A stretch of 64,000 bases of DNA from Heyndrickxia sporothermodurans (GTDB lineage Bacteria > Bacillota > Bacilli > Bacillales > Bacillaceae_C): assembly GCA_016756695.1 (NCBI GenBank), contig CP066701.1, positions 2,136,001 to 2,200,000 on the forward strand. The letters are read 5' to 3'. Position 1 is the stretch's first letter, and the number at the start of each line of letters is the position of its first letter. The notes beneath the pieces were generated by a model that saw nothing but the letters and a program-made list of their open reading frames with translations, was not told the origin of the DNA and ran no database searches. Shown here in pieces: positions 1-7,838 of the stretch. Both the position numbers and the translations under genes were made by a program.

Positions 1-1
1 C

Positions 2-1027
2 ATTCCACTAAAATACAATGTCATTGGGCAGGAAACAAATGGTCCAGGTGGATTATTTAAAGGACTTCGAACAATTCCAGTCATTTTAGATATATGCAAA
101 GATATTGAAGAGTTATGTCCCGACGCATGGCTTGTGAATTTTACAAATCCTGCTGGTATGGTGACAGAAGCGGTACTTCGTTACAGTAATATTAAGAAAG
201 TTGTAGGCTTGTGTAATGTTCCAATCGGAATGAGAATGGGAATTGCAAAAGTATTAGAAGTCGATCCAAGTCGCATACATGTTGATTTTGCAGGTTTGAA
301 CCACATGGTTTTTGGTTTAAATGTTTATTTAGATGGTGTGAGTATACTAGATTCTGTCATTGACAGCATGGCTGATCCTAAGAATGAAATGACAATGAAA
401 AATATATCCGGGTTAGCATGGGAGCCTGATTTTATCCGAGCATTGGGGGTTATTCCATGTGGATATCATCGTTATTATTATAAAACCGGTGAAATGCTGA
501 CGGAGGAGCTTGAAGCGGCAGAAACTGTTGGTACGAGAGCAGAAGTCGTTCAAAAGTTAGAAAAGGATCTATTCGAATTATATAAAAATCCTGAATTAGA
601 TATGAAGCCTCCACAATTAGAAAAACGCGGTGGTGCTTATTATAGTGATGCAGCATGCAGCCTTATTAATTCAATCTATAATGACAAACGCGATATTCAG
701 CCAGTAAATACAAGAAATAATGGAGCGATTGCAAGTATTCCAGCTGATTCGGCTGTTGAGGTGAACTGTGTCATCACAAAAGATGGTCCTAGACCGATTT
801 CAGTTGGGGATATTCCAGTTGCCGCAAGAGGTCTTGTCCAGCAAATTAAATCGTTCGAACGTGTTGCGGCAGAGGCTGCGGTGACGGGAGATTACAAAAC
901 GGCTTTATTAGCAATGACAATAAATCCACTTGTCCCATCTGACAAAATAGCCAAACAAATACTAGACGAAATGCTAGAAGCACATAAACAACACCTGCCA
1001 CAATTCACACAAGCAATAAAAGCATAA
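2..1027 (+). CDS. 6-phospho-beta-glucosidase, GH4 family (5' end outside window)
   Basis: The frame is open from the first bases of the window, so this is the last 341 residues of a GH4 glycosidase. These NAD- and Mn-dependent cytoplasmic enzymes hydrolyse phosphorylated disaccharides delivered by the PTS; LicH of B. subtilis is the nearest well-known relative. Visible family motifs are QETNGPGG, NFTNPAGM (NAD side), GLCNVPIGM with the metal-binding Cys, and GLNHMVFG with the metal-binding His. An internal GTG at 134 could be mistaken for a start, but homology clearly continues upstream of it. A perfect inverted repeat (1035-1093) follows the stop. The substrate (cellobiose-6-P or another beta-glucoside-P) cannot be fixed from the sequence. 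Confidence 0.93.
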   Translation: MPLKYNVIGQETNGPGGLFKGLRTIPVILDICKDIEELCPDAWLVNFTNPAGMVTEAVLRYSNIKKVVGLCNVPIGMRMGIAKVLEVDPSRIHVDFAGLNHMVFGLNVYLDGVSILDSVIDSMADPKNEMTMKNISGLAWEPDFIRALGVIPCGYHRYYYKTGEMLTEELEAAETVGTRAEVVQKLEKDLFELYKNPELDMKPPQLEKRGGAYYSDAACSLINSIYNDKRDIQPVNTRNNGAIASIPADSAVEVNCVITKDGPRPISVGDIPVAARGLVQQIKSFERVAAEAAVTGDYKTALLAMTINPLVPSDKIAKQILDEMLEAHKQHLPQFTQAIKA

Positions 1028-1034
1028 ATCATAA

Positions 1035-1117
1035 AAAGTGTCAGGCACCGCTCATGGACAAACAACTATGTTTTCCACGGTGCCTGACACTTTGTGTAGT
1101 TGTTCACATTTTAATCG
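1035..1117. repeat. REP-like GTGCCTGACAC inverted repeat with extended 3' flank
   Basis: AAAGTGTCAGGCACCG (1035-1050) is perfectly inverted at 1078-1093, with a 27-bp loop. The right arm continues into a flank up to about 1117 that recurs almost unchanged at 2607-2645 (three differences in 39 bp). The element lies between two convergent genes and its flank includes the stop codon of the DUF3006 gene (1111-1113). It may also serve as a bidirectional terminator. Confidence 0.85.
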
Positions 1118-1326
1118 TCCCAGACTTCGTTCATAAGTTTTTTGATTTCTTTTCTTCTTTGTTGGGTTGATTTTTGATCAATTTCAAGCTGACCTTTGAC
1201 TAGGATTAATACGTCGCCAATTTTAGCTTTTGCGGGTATGGAACGTTTATCAATCTCAATCATTTTTCCTTCTTCTGTTTCACAAACAGCGATTTCACCT
1301 TCAAAGCGGTCAATAATATATTTCAT
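1111..1326 (-). CDS. DUF3006 domain protein
   Basis: A 71-residue acidic/basic cytoplasmic protein that starts MKYIIDRFEGEIAVCE and matches the small DUF3006 family from memory. Members are commonly encoded next to a secreted metallo-beta-lactamase-fold protein, as here: it starts 13 bp after the stop of the upstream gene on the same strand, so the two are probably one operon. No signal peptide or catalytic motif is visible. The biochemical role is unknown. Its stop codon lies inside the flank of a dispersed repeat. Confidence 0.8.
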   Translation of the reverse strand: MKYIIDRFEGEIAVCETEEGKMIEIDKRSIPAKAKIGDVLILVKGQLEIDQKSTQQRRKEIKKLMNEVWDD

Positions 1327-1339
1327 TTGAAAACCTTCC

Positions 1340-2488
1340 TTATTTAGGAATAAATGAAGTTTGCGTTTTATATGATTTCCCTTTATATTTTGCGGTTACA
1401 TCAATTTTTACTCGAAAACTTGTAGATGCACGGCTAATTTTTACAGGAAGGGGCTTTCCGATTTTTCCATTATAAATGGTGTCTTTACTTTTATAATGAA
1501 ATACAGCTTTGTATGTACCGCTCGGAATACCCTTTACAGTTAAATGTACCGTACTGTATTGCTTTGGTCTTGTTTTATCTAATTTTGCAGATAACTTATA
1601 GGAAGCTTTCCCTTTTTTACTAGATTTGGACACACTAGACGTTGAACTAACCGGTTTGGTGTTAAAAGAGAGAGACTTTCCATCCGTTTTTGCAATGATT
1701 GTTCCTTGTTTATCAGTTCGAAATACTTTCACTTTATTGCTGTTTAATCGATTTAGAACAGTGGATGTTGGATGTCCATAGTGATTTCCTTTTCCAACAG
1801 AAATAACAGCATAGGTTGGGTGAACAGCTTTTAAAAATGCCGTACTAGTGGATGTGCTTGCCCCGTGGTGTCCTACCTTCAATACATCTGCTCTTAACGA
1901 TTGCTTTGAATGAATCATATCTGTTTCGGATTTTATTTCGGCGTCACCTGTAAATATAAATGATTTTTTTCCGTATGTAAGTTTTAAAACAGCACTCCAA
2001 TCATTTAAATCACTTTTGCTATAGGTTTTTACTGGTGCAATAAATTTTGCTGATACACCTTTAATAGGGAGTGAGACCCCTTTAGTAGCAGATTTAATTT
2101 TTAGCCCCTCATGCTTAACAGCCGTTAAAAATTCTTTAAATGCCTTTGTTGTATGGCTTACTTTTGGTGCATATACTGACTTCACTTTAAATGCTTTTAG
2201 TACTTCATCGAGTCCACCTATATGGTCTGCATCAGGATGAGTGGATATCATTACTTCAATATCCTTTACTTTTTGTTTTTTTAAATAAGCTACAACATCA
2301 CTGCCGTCACGATTTCCTCCATCAATTAAGATATCATCACCCTTAGGCGTCTTAATATAGATACTATCGCCCTGTCCAACATTAATAAAATGAACATAAA
2401 GATCCTTACTTGCCCCATGGGTCGTGCTAGGGAAAAGAGCAAAGGAAAGTAATAAAATAAAACTAATAACTACTTTTTGTATTTTCAT
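1340..2488 (-). CDS. secreted ComEC/Rec2-like metallo-beta-lactamase-fold hydrolase
   Basis: A 382-residue protein with a signal peptide of about 25 residues (hydrophobic core, then STTHGASK). It has a metallo-hydrolase domain: THPDADHIGG metal-binding loop near residue 85, FTGDAE near 178, KVGHHGA near 204 and NHYGHP near 236. These match the standalone extracellular relatives of the ComEC beta-lactamase domain, which are thought to act on nucleic acids or phosphodiesters outside the cell. A linker rich in Ser and Lys is followed by a C-terminal beta-rich domain of about 80 residues. It is first in a two-gene operon with the DUF3006 gene. The substrate is not known. Confidence 0.85.
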   Translation of the reverse strand: MKIQKVVISFILLLSFALFPSTTHGASKDLYVHFINVGQGDSIYIKTPKGDDILIDGGNRDGSDVVAYLKKQKVKDIEVMISTHPDADHIGGLDEVLKAFKVKSVYAPKVSHTTKAFKEFLTAVKHEGLKIKSATKGVSLPIKGVSAKFIAPVKTYSKSDLNDWSAVLKLTYGKKSFIFTGDAEIKSETDMIHSKQSLRADVLKVGHHGASTSTSTAFLKAVHPTYAVISVGKGNHYGHPTSTVLNRLNSNKVKVFRTDKQGTIIAKTDGKSLSFNTKPVSSTSSVSKSSKKGKASYKLSAKLDKTRPKQYSTVHLTVKGIPSGTYKAVFHYKSKDTIYNGKIGKPLPVKISRASTSFRVKIDVTAKYKGKSYKTQTSFIPK

Positions 2489-2913
2489 AGTTTCGCCTCC
2501 TTCAATAATTTACCACCATTTAAGTTAAGATGGAAGAAGTTTTGGCGAAAAATCTGAAAATGACAAAAAACCCTAAATTGACTTAAAAGCTGAATTTTCC
2601 AATGACGGTACCTGACACTATGTGTAGTTTTTCACATTTTAATCGATGAATTTGTTAGAGGGAAGCAGAATTTTTTTTAAAGTTTTGAAGGGTTTTAGTA
2701 GTTTTTGTCGAAAGGTTTTAAGGTGGACGTCTTCTCTTTAATTTCTATAATCTTTATAAACTCTTTAATCTTTGTAACCCCCTCTATCCTTATGTTATCT
2801 ATCCAGTTACATGTCACTTATTTGTATCCTCTTAAAATCAAATATTCATAATTGTTATCCCAATGTGTTTTGTCTTTTCTACTTAAAATCATTATTTTAT
2901 AAGGAGATGAAAA
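2489..2913. other. divergent intergenic region with one repeat copy
   Basis: 425 bp between divergent genes. It contains one half-element of the REP-like family at 2607-2645 and otherwise AT-rich sequence. An AAGGAGATG ribosome binding site precedes the ATG at 2914. No other gene or structured RNA was recognised. Confidence 0.6.
2607..2645 (+). repeat. REP-like GGTACCTGACAC element, extended form
   Basis: GGTACCTGACAC at 2607-2618, followed by a 27-bp flank nearly identical to that at 1091-1117. The left partner arm seen at 1035 is absent, so this is a half-element. Confidence 0.8.
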
Positions 2914-4452
2914 ATGGCTTCTACAGTATATACTTTTACATTATCAGGGGTTGAGGGGAATGTCGTTGAAGTAGAGACTGATGTTCTTATCGGTACGCCT
3001 TCAGTGTCTATTGTAGGATTAGGAGATAAGGCGATTAAGGAAGCTAGGGAGAGGCTGGAAGCAGCTATCATGCACGCTAATTATCACTTCCCTCTGCAAC
3101 GAGTTATTTTTAATTTGGCACCTTCTGATATGAAAAAAACCGGTACTCATTTTGATTTAGCAATGGCGATTGGTCTACTCCTTCGAACGAATCAAATTAA
3201 AGCAAAGCAAATAAAACAGACAGGTTTCATCGGCGAGCTCTCATTAAATTCTTCCATCCGCCCTGTTTCGGGAATTTTGCCAATGGCAATGAAGGCAAAG
3301 GAAGAGAACATTACAAAATTGATAGTAGCAAAAGAAAATGTTAAGGAATCGAAATTAGTAAAAGGGATCGATGTTTACGGATGTAATACATTAACAGAAG
3401 TTATTTCCCTCCTCAATAATGATTCACCACCAACAATAGATGACTCCTTAGATTTAGTAGACTCCCAATCTTCAGATACATCATTAGATTTCCAAGATGT
3501 AAAAGGACAAGAATGGTTGATCAATTTCATTACTATTGCCGCGGCAGGCGGTCATAATTTTCTTATGATTGGCCCGCCAGGATGCGGCAAGTCAATGATA
3601 GCTAAGCGAATTCCCACTATTTTACCTTCCTTATCAGAAGAAGAGTCATTGGAAGTAATGAAAATTTACAGTGTTGCAAATTTATTAAAGAATAGTAATC
3701 GAATGATGACGGAAAGACCCTTTAGAGCTCCTCACCATAATGCATCAACGAATTCGATTATAGGCGGTGGTCCTTTTGCTAAGCCTGGTGAAATATCACT
3801 AGCCCATCATGGAGTTTTGTTTTTAGATGAATTGGGGGAATTTAGTAGAAAGACATTAGATTCATTAAGGCAGCCATTAGAAGATAAAACAGTTACAATC
3901 TCACGTGTGTGGGGAACCCATACCTATCCAGCCAATTTTATGCTTGTTGGTGCGATGAACCCTTGTCCATGTGGGTTTTTTGGTCAAAATCGATGCAAAT
4001 GTACAGATTATGAAATATTTAAATACCGGCAAAAATTATCTGGTCCAATTTTGGATAGGATGGATATTCAAAAATACGTTGGCATGGTTGATTTTTTTGA
4101 AAACAAAACGAAAGGGAAAAGTTCTAGTGAACTCCGAAAAATAGTTGAGCAGGCAAGAAAAATCCAACAGGAACGGTATAAAAACATCCCATTGATTAAT
4201 TGTAATGCCCAGCTGACTCCTTCTTTAATCCAAACATTTTGTCAGCTTGATAAAGAGTCAAAAAACCTACTTCGTCAAGCGGCCAAACGTTATTATTATA
4301 GTGGACGTGCCATTCATAAATTTATCAAAGTTGCAAGAACCATTGCTGATATAGAGGGGGAAGAGAATATTCGTATTTCACATATAAGAAAAAGCTTACA
4401 AAGCCGTGATATGGAAAAAGAGGACCAAACATTTATTGGGGGTAAAATATAG
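2914..4452 (+). CDS. comM: YifB/ComM-family Mg-chelatase-like AAA ATPase
   Basis: 512 residues, the normal family length. The N-terminal Lon-like domain (about 1-170) is followed by the AAA module: Walker A GPPGCGKSMIAKR near 218, Walker B VLFLDELGEF near 298, and the cysteine-rich NPCPCG...CKC segment near 350, which is diagnostic of YifB/ComM. In Gram-negative bacteria ComM is a hexameric helicase that promotes branch migration during natural transformation. The next gene is dprA, only 3 bp downstream, so the pair is almost certainly co-transcribed, and DprA loads RecA on incoming single-stranded DNA. B. subtilis is not known for this pairing; it recalls clostridial and Gram-negative gene order. 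The start is supported by AAGGAGATG. Confidence 0.93.
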   Translation: MASTVYTFTLSGVEGNVVEVETDVLIGTPSVSIVGLGDKAIKEARERLEAAIMHANYHFPLQRVIFNLAPSDMKKTGTHFDLAMAIGLLLRTNQIKAKQIKQTGFIGELSLNSSIRPVSGILPMAMKAKEENITKLIVAKENVKESKLVKGIDVYGCNTLTEVISLLNNDSPPTIDDSLDLVDSQSSDTSLDFQDVKGQEWLINFITIAAAGGHNFLMIGPPGCGKSMIAKRIPTILPSLSEEESLEVMKIYSVANLLKNSNRMMTERPFRAPHHNASTNSIIGGGPFAKPGEISLAHHGVLFLDELGEFSRKTLDSLRQPLEDKTVTISRVWGTHTYPANFMLVGAMNPCPCGFFGQNRCKCTDYEIFKYRQKLSGPILDRMDIQKYVGMVDFFENKTKGKSSSELRKIVEQARKIQQERYKNIPLINCNAQLTPSLIQTFCQLDKESKNLLRQAAKRYYYSGRAIHKFIKVARTIADIEGEENIRISHIRKSLQSRDMEKEDQTFIGGKI

Positions 4453-4455
4453 AAA

Positions 4456-5517
4456 ATGGAAATATTTTGGATTTGGTTAAGCTTGTTGAAAAATGTCGGA
4501 CCTATTACTCAAAAAAAGTTAATCAACCATTTTCAAACACCTAAAAGAATTTATGATGCAACAGAAGAAGAATTAAGAAATATAAAAGGGATAAGAAAAA
4601 CAGCCATTTCTGCGATTATTAATAGTAAAAGTTTGAACGAATCAGAATTAATAATCAATCGGATGCAACAAAATGATATTAAACTGTTAACCATTCATGA
4701 TCGTTTTTACCCTATTCTAGCAAAGGAGTGTAAAGAATCTCCTGTCATTTTATACTATAAAGGAAATTTCAAAAAGTACGAAACAGCAATCGCAGTCATT
4801 GGTTCTAGAAGGTGTACAACATATGGAAGAAATGTGGCTGAGGAGCTTGGAGAAAAGCTTGCGTATTTAAATATTCCAATCGTGAGTGGATTTGCAAAGG
4901 GAATAGATAGCTATGTACATGCGGCATGTGTAAAGGAGGGAGGATATCCGATTATCTTTCTAGGGGGTGGAGTGGATGTTTGCTATCCAAAAGAACAACG
5001 TAGACTCTATGATAAAATTTTAGAATCCGGAATAATCCTCTCACAATACCCTCCGGGAACATTACCAAAGCCCAAACATTTCCTGCAAAGAAATGCATTA
5101 ATTAGTGCATGGTCAACCGAAGTGATTATAGTAGAAGCAGGTAAAAACAGCGGGGCTCTATGGACAGCGCAGTTTGCAAGAAATCATGGAAGAAGGATTT
5201 TGGCTGTTCCTAATCAACTTTATGTGAAAGAAGGAGTTGGAACAAACCAACTACTTGAACAAGGAGCAATCCCCTTTTTAGGAATCGAAAGTCTGGATGC
5301 AGTAAAAAATTTGCCAATACTTTATGAGCAAAATCTTATTCAGAAACTACGATCACATCCAATTCTCTCCATTCTCACAACAGCAACCTCGATACCAAAA
5401 CTTGCATTGCAATTGAATATGAATAACGAAGACCTCATGAATGAACTCTTCGACCTAGAGCTCCAAGGAAAAATTACAATCCGTGGAAACATAGTTAAAA
5501 AGACAAATGGCAAATGA
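4456..5517 (+). CDS. dprA: DNA-processing protein DprA/Smf
   Basis: 353 residues. The N-terminal helical (SAM/HhH-like) region covers about 1-75. It is followed by the Rossmann-like DprA core with IAVIGSRRCTTYGR near 111, SGFAKGIDSYVHAA near 145, LGGGVDVCYP near 170 and a C-terminal winged-helix segment from about 285. DprA protects incoming single-stranded DNA and recruits RecA. It is longer than the compact DprA of B. subtilis. It follows comM by 3 bp rather than sitting with topA, so it could be a second copy. A perfect REP-like palindrome and the RAYT gene follow. Confidence 0.92.
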   Translation: MEIFWIWLSLLKNVGPITQKKLINHFQTPKRIYDATEEELRNIKGIRKTAISAIINSKSLNESELIINRMQQNDIKLLTIHDRFYPILAKECKESPVILYYKGNFKKYETAIAVIGSRRCTTYGRNVAEELGEKLAYLNIPIVSGFAKGIDSYVHAACVKEGGYPIIFLGGGVDVCYPKEQRRLYDKILESGIILSQYPPGTLPKPKHFLQRNALISAWSTEVIIVEAGKNSGALWTAQFARNHGRRILAVPNQLYVKEGVGTNQLLEQGAIPFLGIESLDAVKNLPILYEQNLIQKLRSHPILSILTTATSIPKLALQLNMNNEDLMNELFDLELQGKITIRGNIVKKTNGK

Positions 5518-5550
5518 ATAAATAAGAATAATTATTCAGTAAAATGAATA

Positions 5551-5583
5551 AATGGTACCTGACACCAGGTGTCAGGTACCATT
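5551..5583. repeat. perfect REP-like palindrome directly before the RAYT gene
   Basis: AATGGTACCTGACACC (5551-5566), one A, then the exact reverse complement (5568-5583). It lies between the dprA stop and the RAYT ribosome binding site at 5592-5600. Its position and sequence link the repeat family to the transposase gene. Confidence 0.9.
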
Positions 5584-5607
5584 TTACCAAAAAAAGGAGG
5601 GAACTTT

Positions 5608-6246
5608 ATGCCTCGGAAACCGCGAATTTGGTTTGAGGGAGCAAAATATCATATTACTAGTCGCGGAATTAGGAGAAGTAATTTATTTTTTGATGATCAA
5701 GATCGTAGTATGTATTTACATTTTTTGCGCGAGGCGATGGGGAAATTTCCGTTTAAACTTTATACTTATTGCTTAATGACCAATCATATCCATCTTCAGA
5801 TTGAAACGATCAAGCACCCGCCTGGCGAAATAATGAAACAAGTTCATACAAAATACGCTAAATATTTTAATAAACGGTATGATTTTACCGGTCATGTATT
5901 TGAAAGTCGTTACGGAGCGGAACAAATTGACAGGCCCGATTATGAACTAGAAGTGAATAAATATATTCACTTAAACCCGATTAGAGCTAATATTGTTCAA
6001 CGTTTGGAAGATTATCCATGGAGTAGCTACCGAACATATATATTCGGGGAAGAAAACTCTCTAGTTTCTACCACCCAAATCTTTTCCTACTTTAATGATC
6101 CCTTGGTTGTTAATTATGAGAAATACTTATACGAGTCATTCAGCGCTATCTTTATATTACCAACTGGAAAAATAGTGCACCTACCAAGGGAGAAACCGAT
6201 ACAACAGAGAATAAAAAAGGGGAGCGCGAAGAAAAATTGTAATTGA
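5608..6246 (+). CDS. REP-associated tyrosine transposase (RAYT, Y1 family)
   Basis: 212 residues from the ATG at 5608, chosen because AAAAAGGAGGG lies 7-8 bp upstream. The IS200/Y1-like fold is recognisable: MPRKPRIWFEGAKYHITSRG start, the metal-binding TNHIHL (HUH motif) near residue 58, a helix with candidate catalytic tyrosines (HTKYAKYFNKRY, about 78-92), FESRY near 101 and the family mark YIHLNPIRANIV near 124. RAYTs are domesticated single-copy relatives of IS200 transposases that act on short palindromes (REPs). This gene lacks IS200-type ends but has a perfect copy of the window's dispersed palindrome directly upstream. The C-terminal 60 residues are less typical. Confidence 0.88.
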   Translation: MPRKPRIWFEGAKYHITSRGIRRSNLFFDDQDRSMYLHFLREAMGKFPFKLYTYCLMTNHIHLQIETIKHPPGEIMKQVHTKYAKYFNKRYDFTGHVFESRYGAEQIDRPDYELEVNKYIHLNPIRANIVQRLEDYPWSSYRTYIFGEENSLVSTTQIFSYFNDPLVVNYEKYLYESFSAIFILPTGKIVHLPREKPIQQRIKKGSAKKNCN

Positions 6247-6253
6247 AATTTTA

Positions 6254-6664
6254 TTACTCTCTTTCGTTTTTCAAAATGGAAATTATATTATTAATGAGTC
6301 TGCGCCGTTGTTTATTTGGATAGTTAGAAATAAGACTGAATTCTTTTCTGAGCTCGGTTTCATTTTTAAATATCTCAATTACACGCTGCATTTCAGCGTC
6401 TTCAAACTGTTCCCTTATGATCATTGGTTCAAGGTCCTCTCCGAATTCAGATTCAGATTCTGGTCCTCGCATTAAATAAATCAGATGGTTATTTGATAGA
6501 TTGGTTACTTTAATAAAATCATCAAGTATCTCTGCACTCAGTGCTTGTTTTCCAGTTTCCCATTTTGATATTTCTGATTGTTTACGTCCCATTCTAGCAC
6601 CGAGTTCTTCTTGTGTTAGGTTTAATTCTTCGCGAATCAATTTAAATCGTTCATGAATGGACAT
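6254..6664 (-). CDS. Xre-family helix-turn-helix regulator
   Basis: 136 residues. The N-terminal HTH_3 domain (about 6-62) includes LTQEELGARMGRKQSEISKWETGK. The C-terminal half is acidic and helical with no recognised domain. It is convergent with the RAYT gene (stops 8 bp apart) and divergent from the unknown gene at 6851, with a 21-bp dyad (6725-6745) between them, so autoregulation and control of that neighbour are likely. Confidence 0.85.
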   Translation of the reverse strand: MSIHERFKLIREELNLTQEELGARMGRKQSEISKWETGKQALSAEILDDFIKVTNLSNNHLIYLMRGPESESEFGEDLEPMIIREQFEDAEMQRVIEIFKNETELRKEFSLISNYPNKQRRRLINNIISILKNERE

Positions 6665-6724
6665 ACAAACACCTGCTATCTCTTTTTAATTTTAAGATAG
6701 CGGTTTTACTACTAGAAAAAATAC

Positions 6725-6745
6725 AATATTCCTATTACGAATATT
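6725..6745. promoter_or_regulatory. candidate operator dyad for the Xre regulator
   Basis: AATATTC, 7 bp, GAATATT: a perfect 7-bp inverted repeat in the AT-rich region between the divergent regulator gene and the gene at 6851. Binding is inferred from position only. Confidence 0.45.
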
Positions 6746-6850
6746 TATTTATAGTCTTTTTTTGAATAAAATATTAACAATATTCAATTTTATTTTACAA
6801 TTGTACTAAATGTTGCTATATTCCTAGTATAAAAGTAATAGAAAGGAGAC

Positions 6851-7294
6851 GTGGGGGATATTCTTTTTCACTTTAGAGAAATTTTATCCAATGGACAAGG
6901 CATACATGGAGATTATCAATTAATTTGTCATGGCAAAGCGGTTGGTGAGAAACTAGTGAAAGTGTATTCTGAGTTTCAGTTTCATCACGCCCTTCAAAGT
7001 ATTGCTTTATCATCGAATTCATCATCTTTTGTTCCAATTACACCACTTAAAGAATGGAATTCACTTAAAATTGAAATTCACCACGAAAATTTAGAAAATC
7101 ATTTGAATATTAAACTAATCGTTGATTTAGTCGAGAAGAGTGTTTCTTTTGAGACAAGAGAAAGTATATCGCCACACTTGCTTTCAGGCCTACTGTCATG
7201 TTTCGGGATAAAGAAAGGAAAACAAATTCTTTATTTTACTTCACAAGTCCCGATTAAAAAACGAAGAAAACTAAAAAAACGACATAACCGATAA
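6851..7294 (+). CDS. hypothetical protein, divergent from Xre regulator
   Basis: 147 residues starting with GTG at 6851. The ribosome binding site (AAAGGAG, 6842-6848) is unusually close, and no later in-frame start fits better. The protein is not recognised. It has no signal peptide or membrane segment, an internal acidic helix, and a very basic tail (KKRRKLKKRHNR) that could bind nucleic acid. A strong terminator follows. It is probably regulated by the divergent Xre protein. Confidence 0.6.
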   Translation: MGDILFHFREILSNGQGIHGDYQLICHGKAVGEKLVKVYSEFQFHHALQSIALSSNSSSFVPITPLKEWNSLKIEIHHENLENHLNIKLIVDLVEKSVSFETRESISPHLLSGLLSCFGIKKGKQILYFTSQVPIKKRRKLKKRHNR

Positions 7295-7296
7295 GA

Positions 7297-7343
7297 AAGG
7301 ACAGGTGCGCTTCATACAAATTATGAAGCGCCCTGTCCTTTTC
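7297..7343 (+). terminator. rho-independent terminator
   Basis: AGGACAGG and GCGCTTCATA pair with TATGAAGCGC and CTGTCCT around a short loop, followed by TTTT. It ends the gene at 6851. Confidence 0.85.
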
Positions 7344-7401
7344 ATAGCACTTTGTTTTAAAAATTTAAGTGTCTATCATATGAGCACAAATGTCCATTAA
7401 C

Positions 7402-7413
7402 GGTACCTGACAC
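7402..7413 (+). repeat. REP-like GGTACCTGACAC half-element
   Basis: GGTACCTGACAC followed by TATG, as in the copy at 2607. No partner arm is recognised. It lies between a terminator and the next promoter. Confidence 0.7.
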
Positions 7414-7453
7414 TATGCTCAGTTTTGATCATAGTAAAGGCTAAAAAAAGTGA

Positions 7454-7482
7454 TTGAAATAAATTTATATTTAGGGTAAACT
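7454..7482 (+). promoter_or_regulatory. sigma-A-type promoter of the MFS transporter leader
   Basis: TTGAAA (7454-7459), a 17-bp spacer and TAAACT (7477-7482). Transcription would begin near 7489 and produce a leader of about 350 nt ahead of the MFS gene. Confidence 0.6.
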
Positions 7483-7488
7483 GTTAAC

Positions 7489-7707
7489 ACCATTAAACGA
7501 AGGAGTGAACCAAAGGGCGATGAAAAACTAATCCTAATTTTTATGAAAACATTCGTTATAGTCACGAAGCATTTTTCAAAAATAGGATTAGTCTATACAT
7601 TTATAAGTTGATGATTGTACAGAGGTGGAAAACCCGACTGTACAGTGTCCTTTTATGGTTCTAGATGACCCCCTATTTGAGAAATGCTCGAATAGGGGGT
7701 TTTAATT
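7489..7707 (+). ncRNA. structured leader with small ORFs and intrinsic terminator (candidate antibiotic-responsive attenuator)
   Basis: In order, the sequence shows purine-rich AAGGAGTG and AAAGGG; a three-codon ORF ATG AAA AAC TAA (7520-7531); a 22-codon ORF at 7543-7611 beginning MKTFVIVTKHF; and a long imperfect hairpin whose arms (from about 7527 and up to about 7593) enclose the second ORF start. A TGTACAG/CTGTACA hairpin lies near 7617-7643, and a GC-rich terminator with a T-run at 7669-7707. FVI-x-T-x-H recalls the stalling peptide ErmCL. The 22-codon ORF has no clear ribosome binding site. The functional interpretation is inference; the hairpins and terminator are direct. Confidence 0.55.
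7669..7707 (+). terminator. intrinsic terminator within the MFS leader
   Basis: CCCCCTATTTGAG, a 5-nt loop, then CTCGAATAGGGGG and a T-run. It lies about 130 bp before the MFS start codon, so it would terminate most transcripts unless bypassed. Confidence 0.85.
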
Positions 7708-7838
7708 TTGGGAAAAATAGTTTAGTTAGCTAAAACTAGAATAAAATAGGTTATTTCTATATTGGAAATGAGCATCTTTTCTTAGTATTTTGCTCATCAT
7801 CCAACAACAGAACATTTTAATATGAAGAGGAGAATCCT

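Noticed and set aside
7612-7660. T-box-like AGGTGGAAAACCCG in the MFS leader
   Set aside because: The invariant TGGNACC is interrupted by two extra A, and no specifier stem or AGTA/GAGA elements were found.
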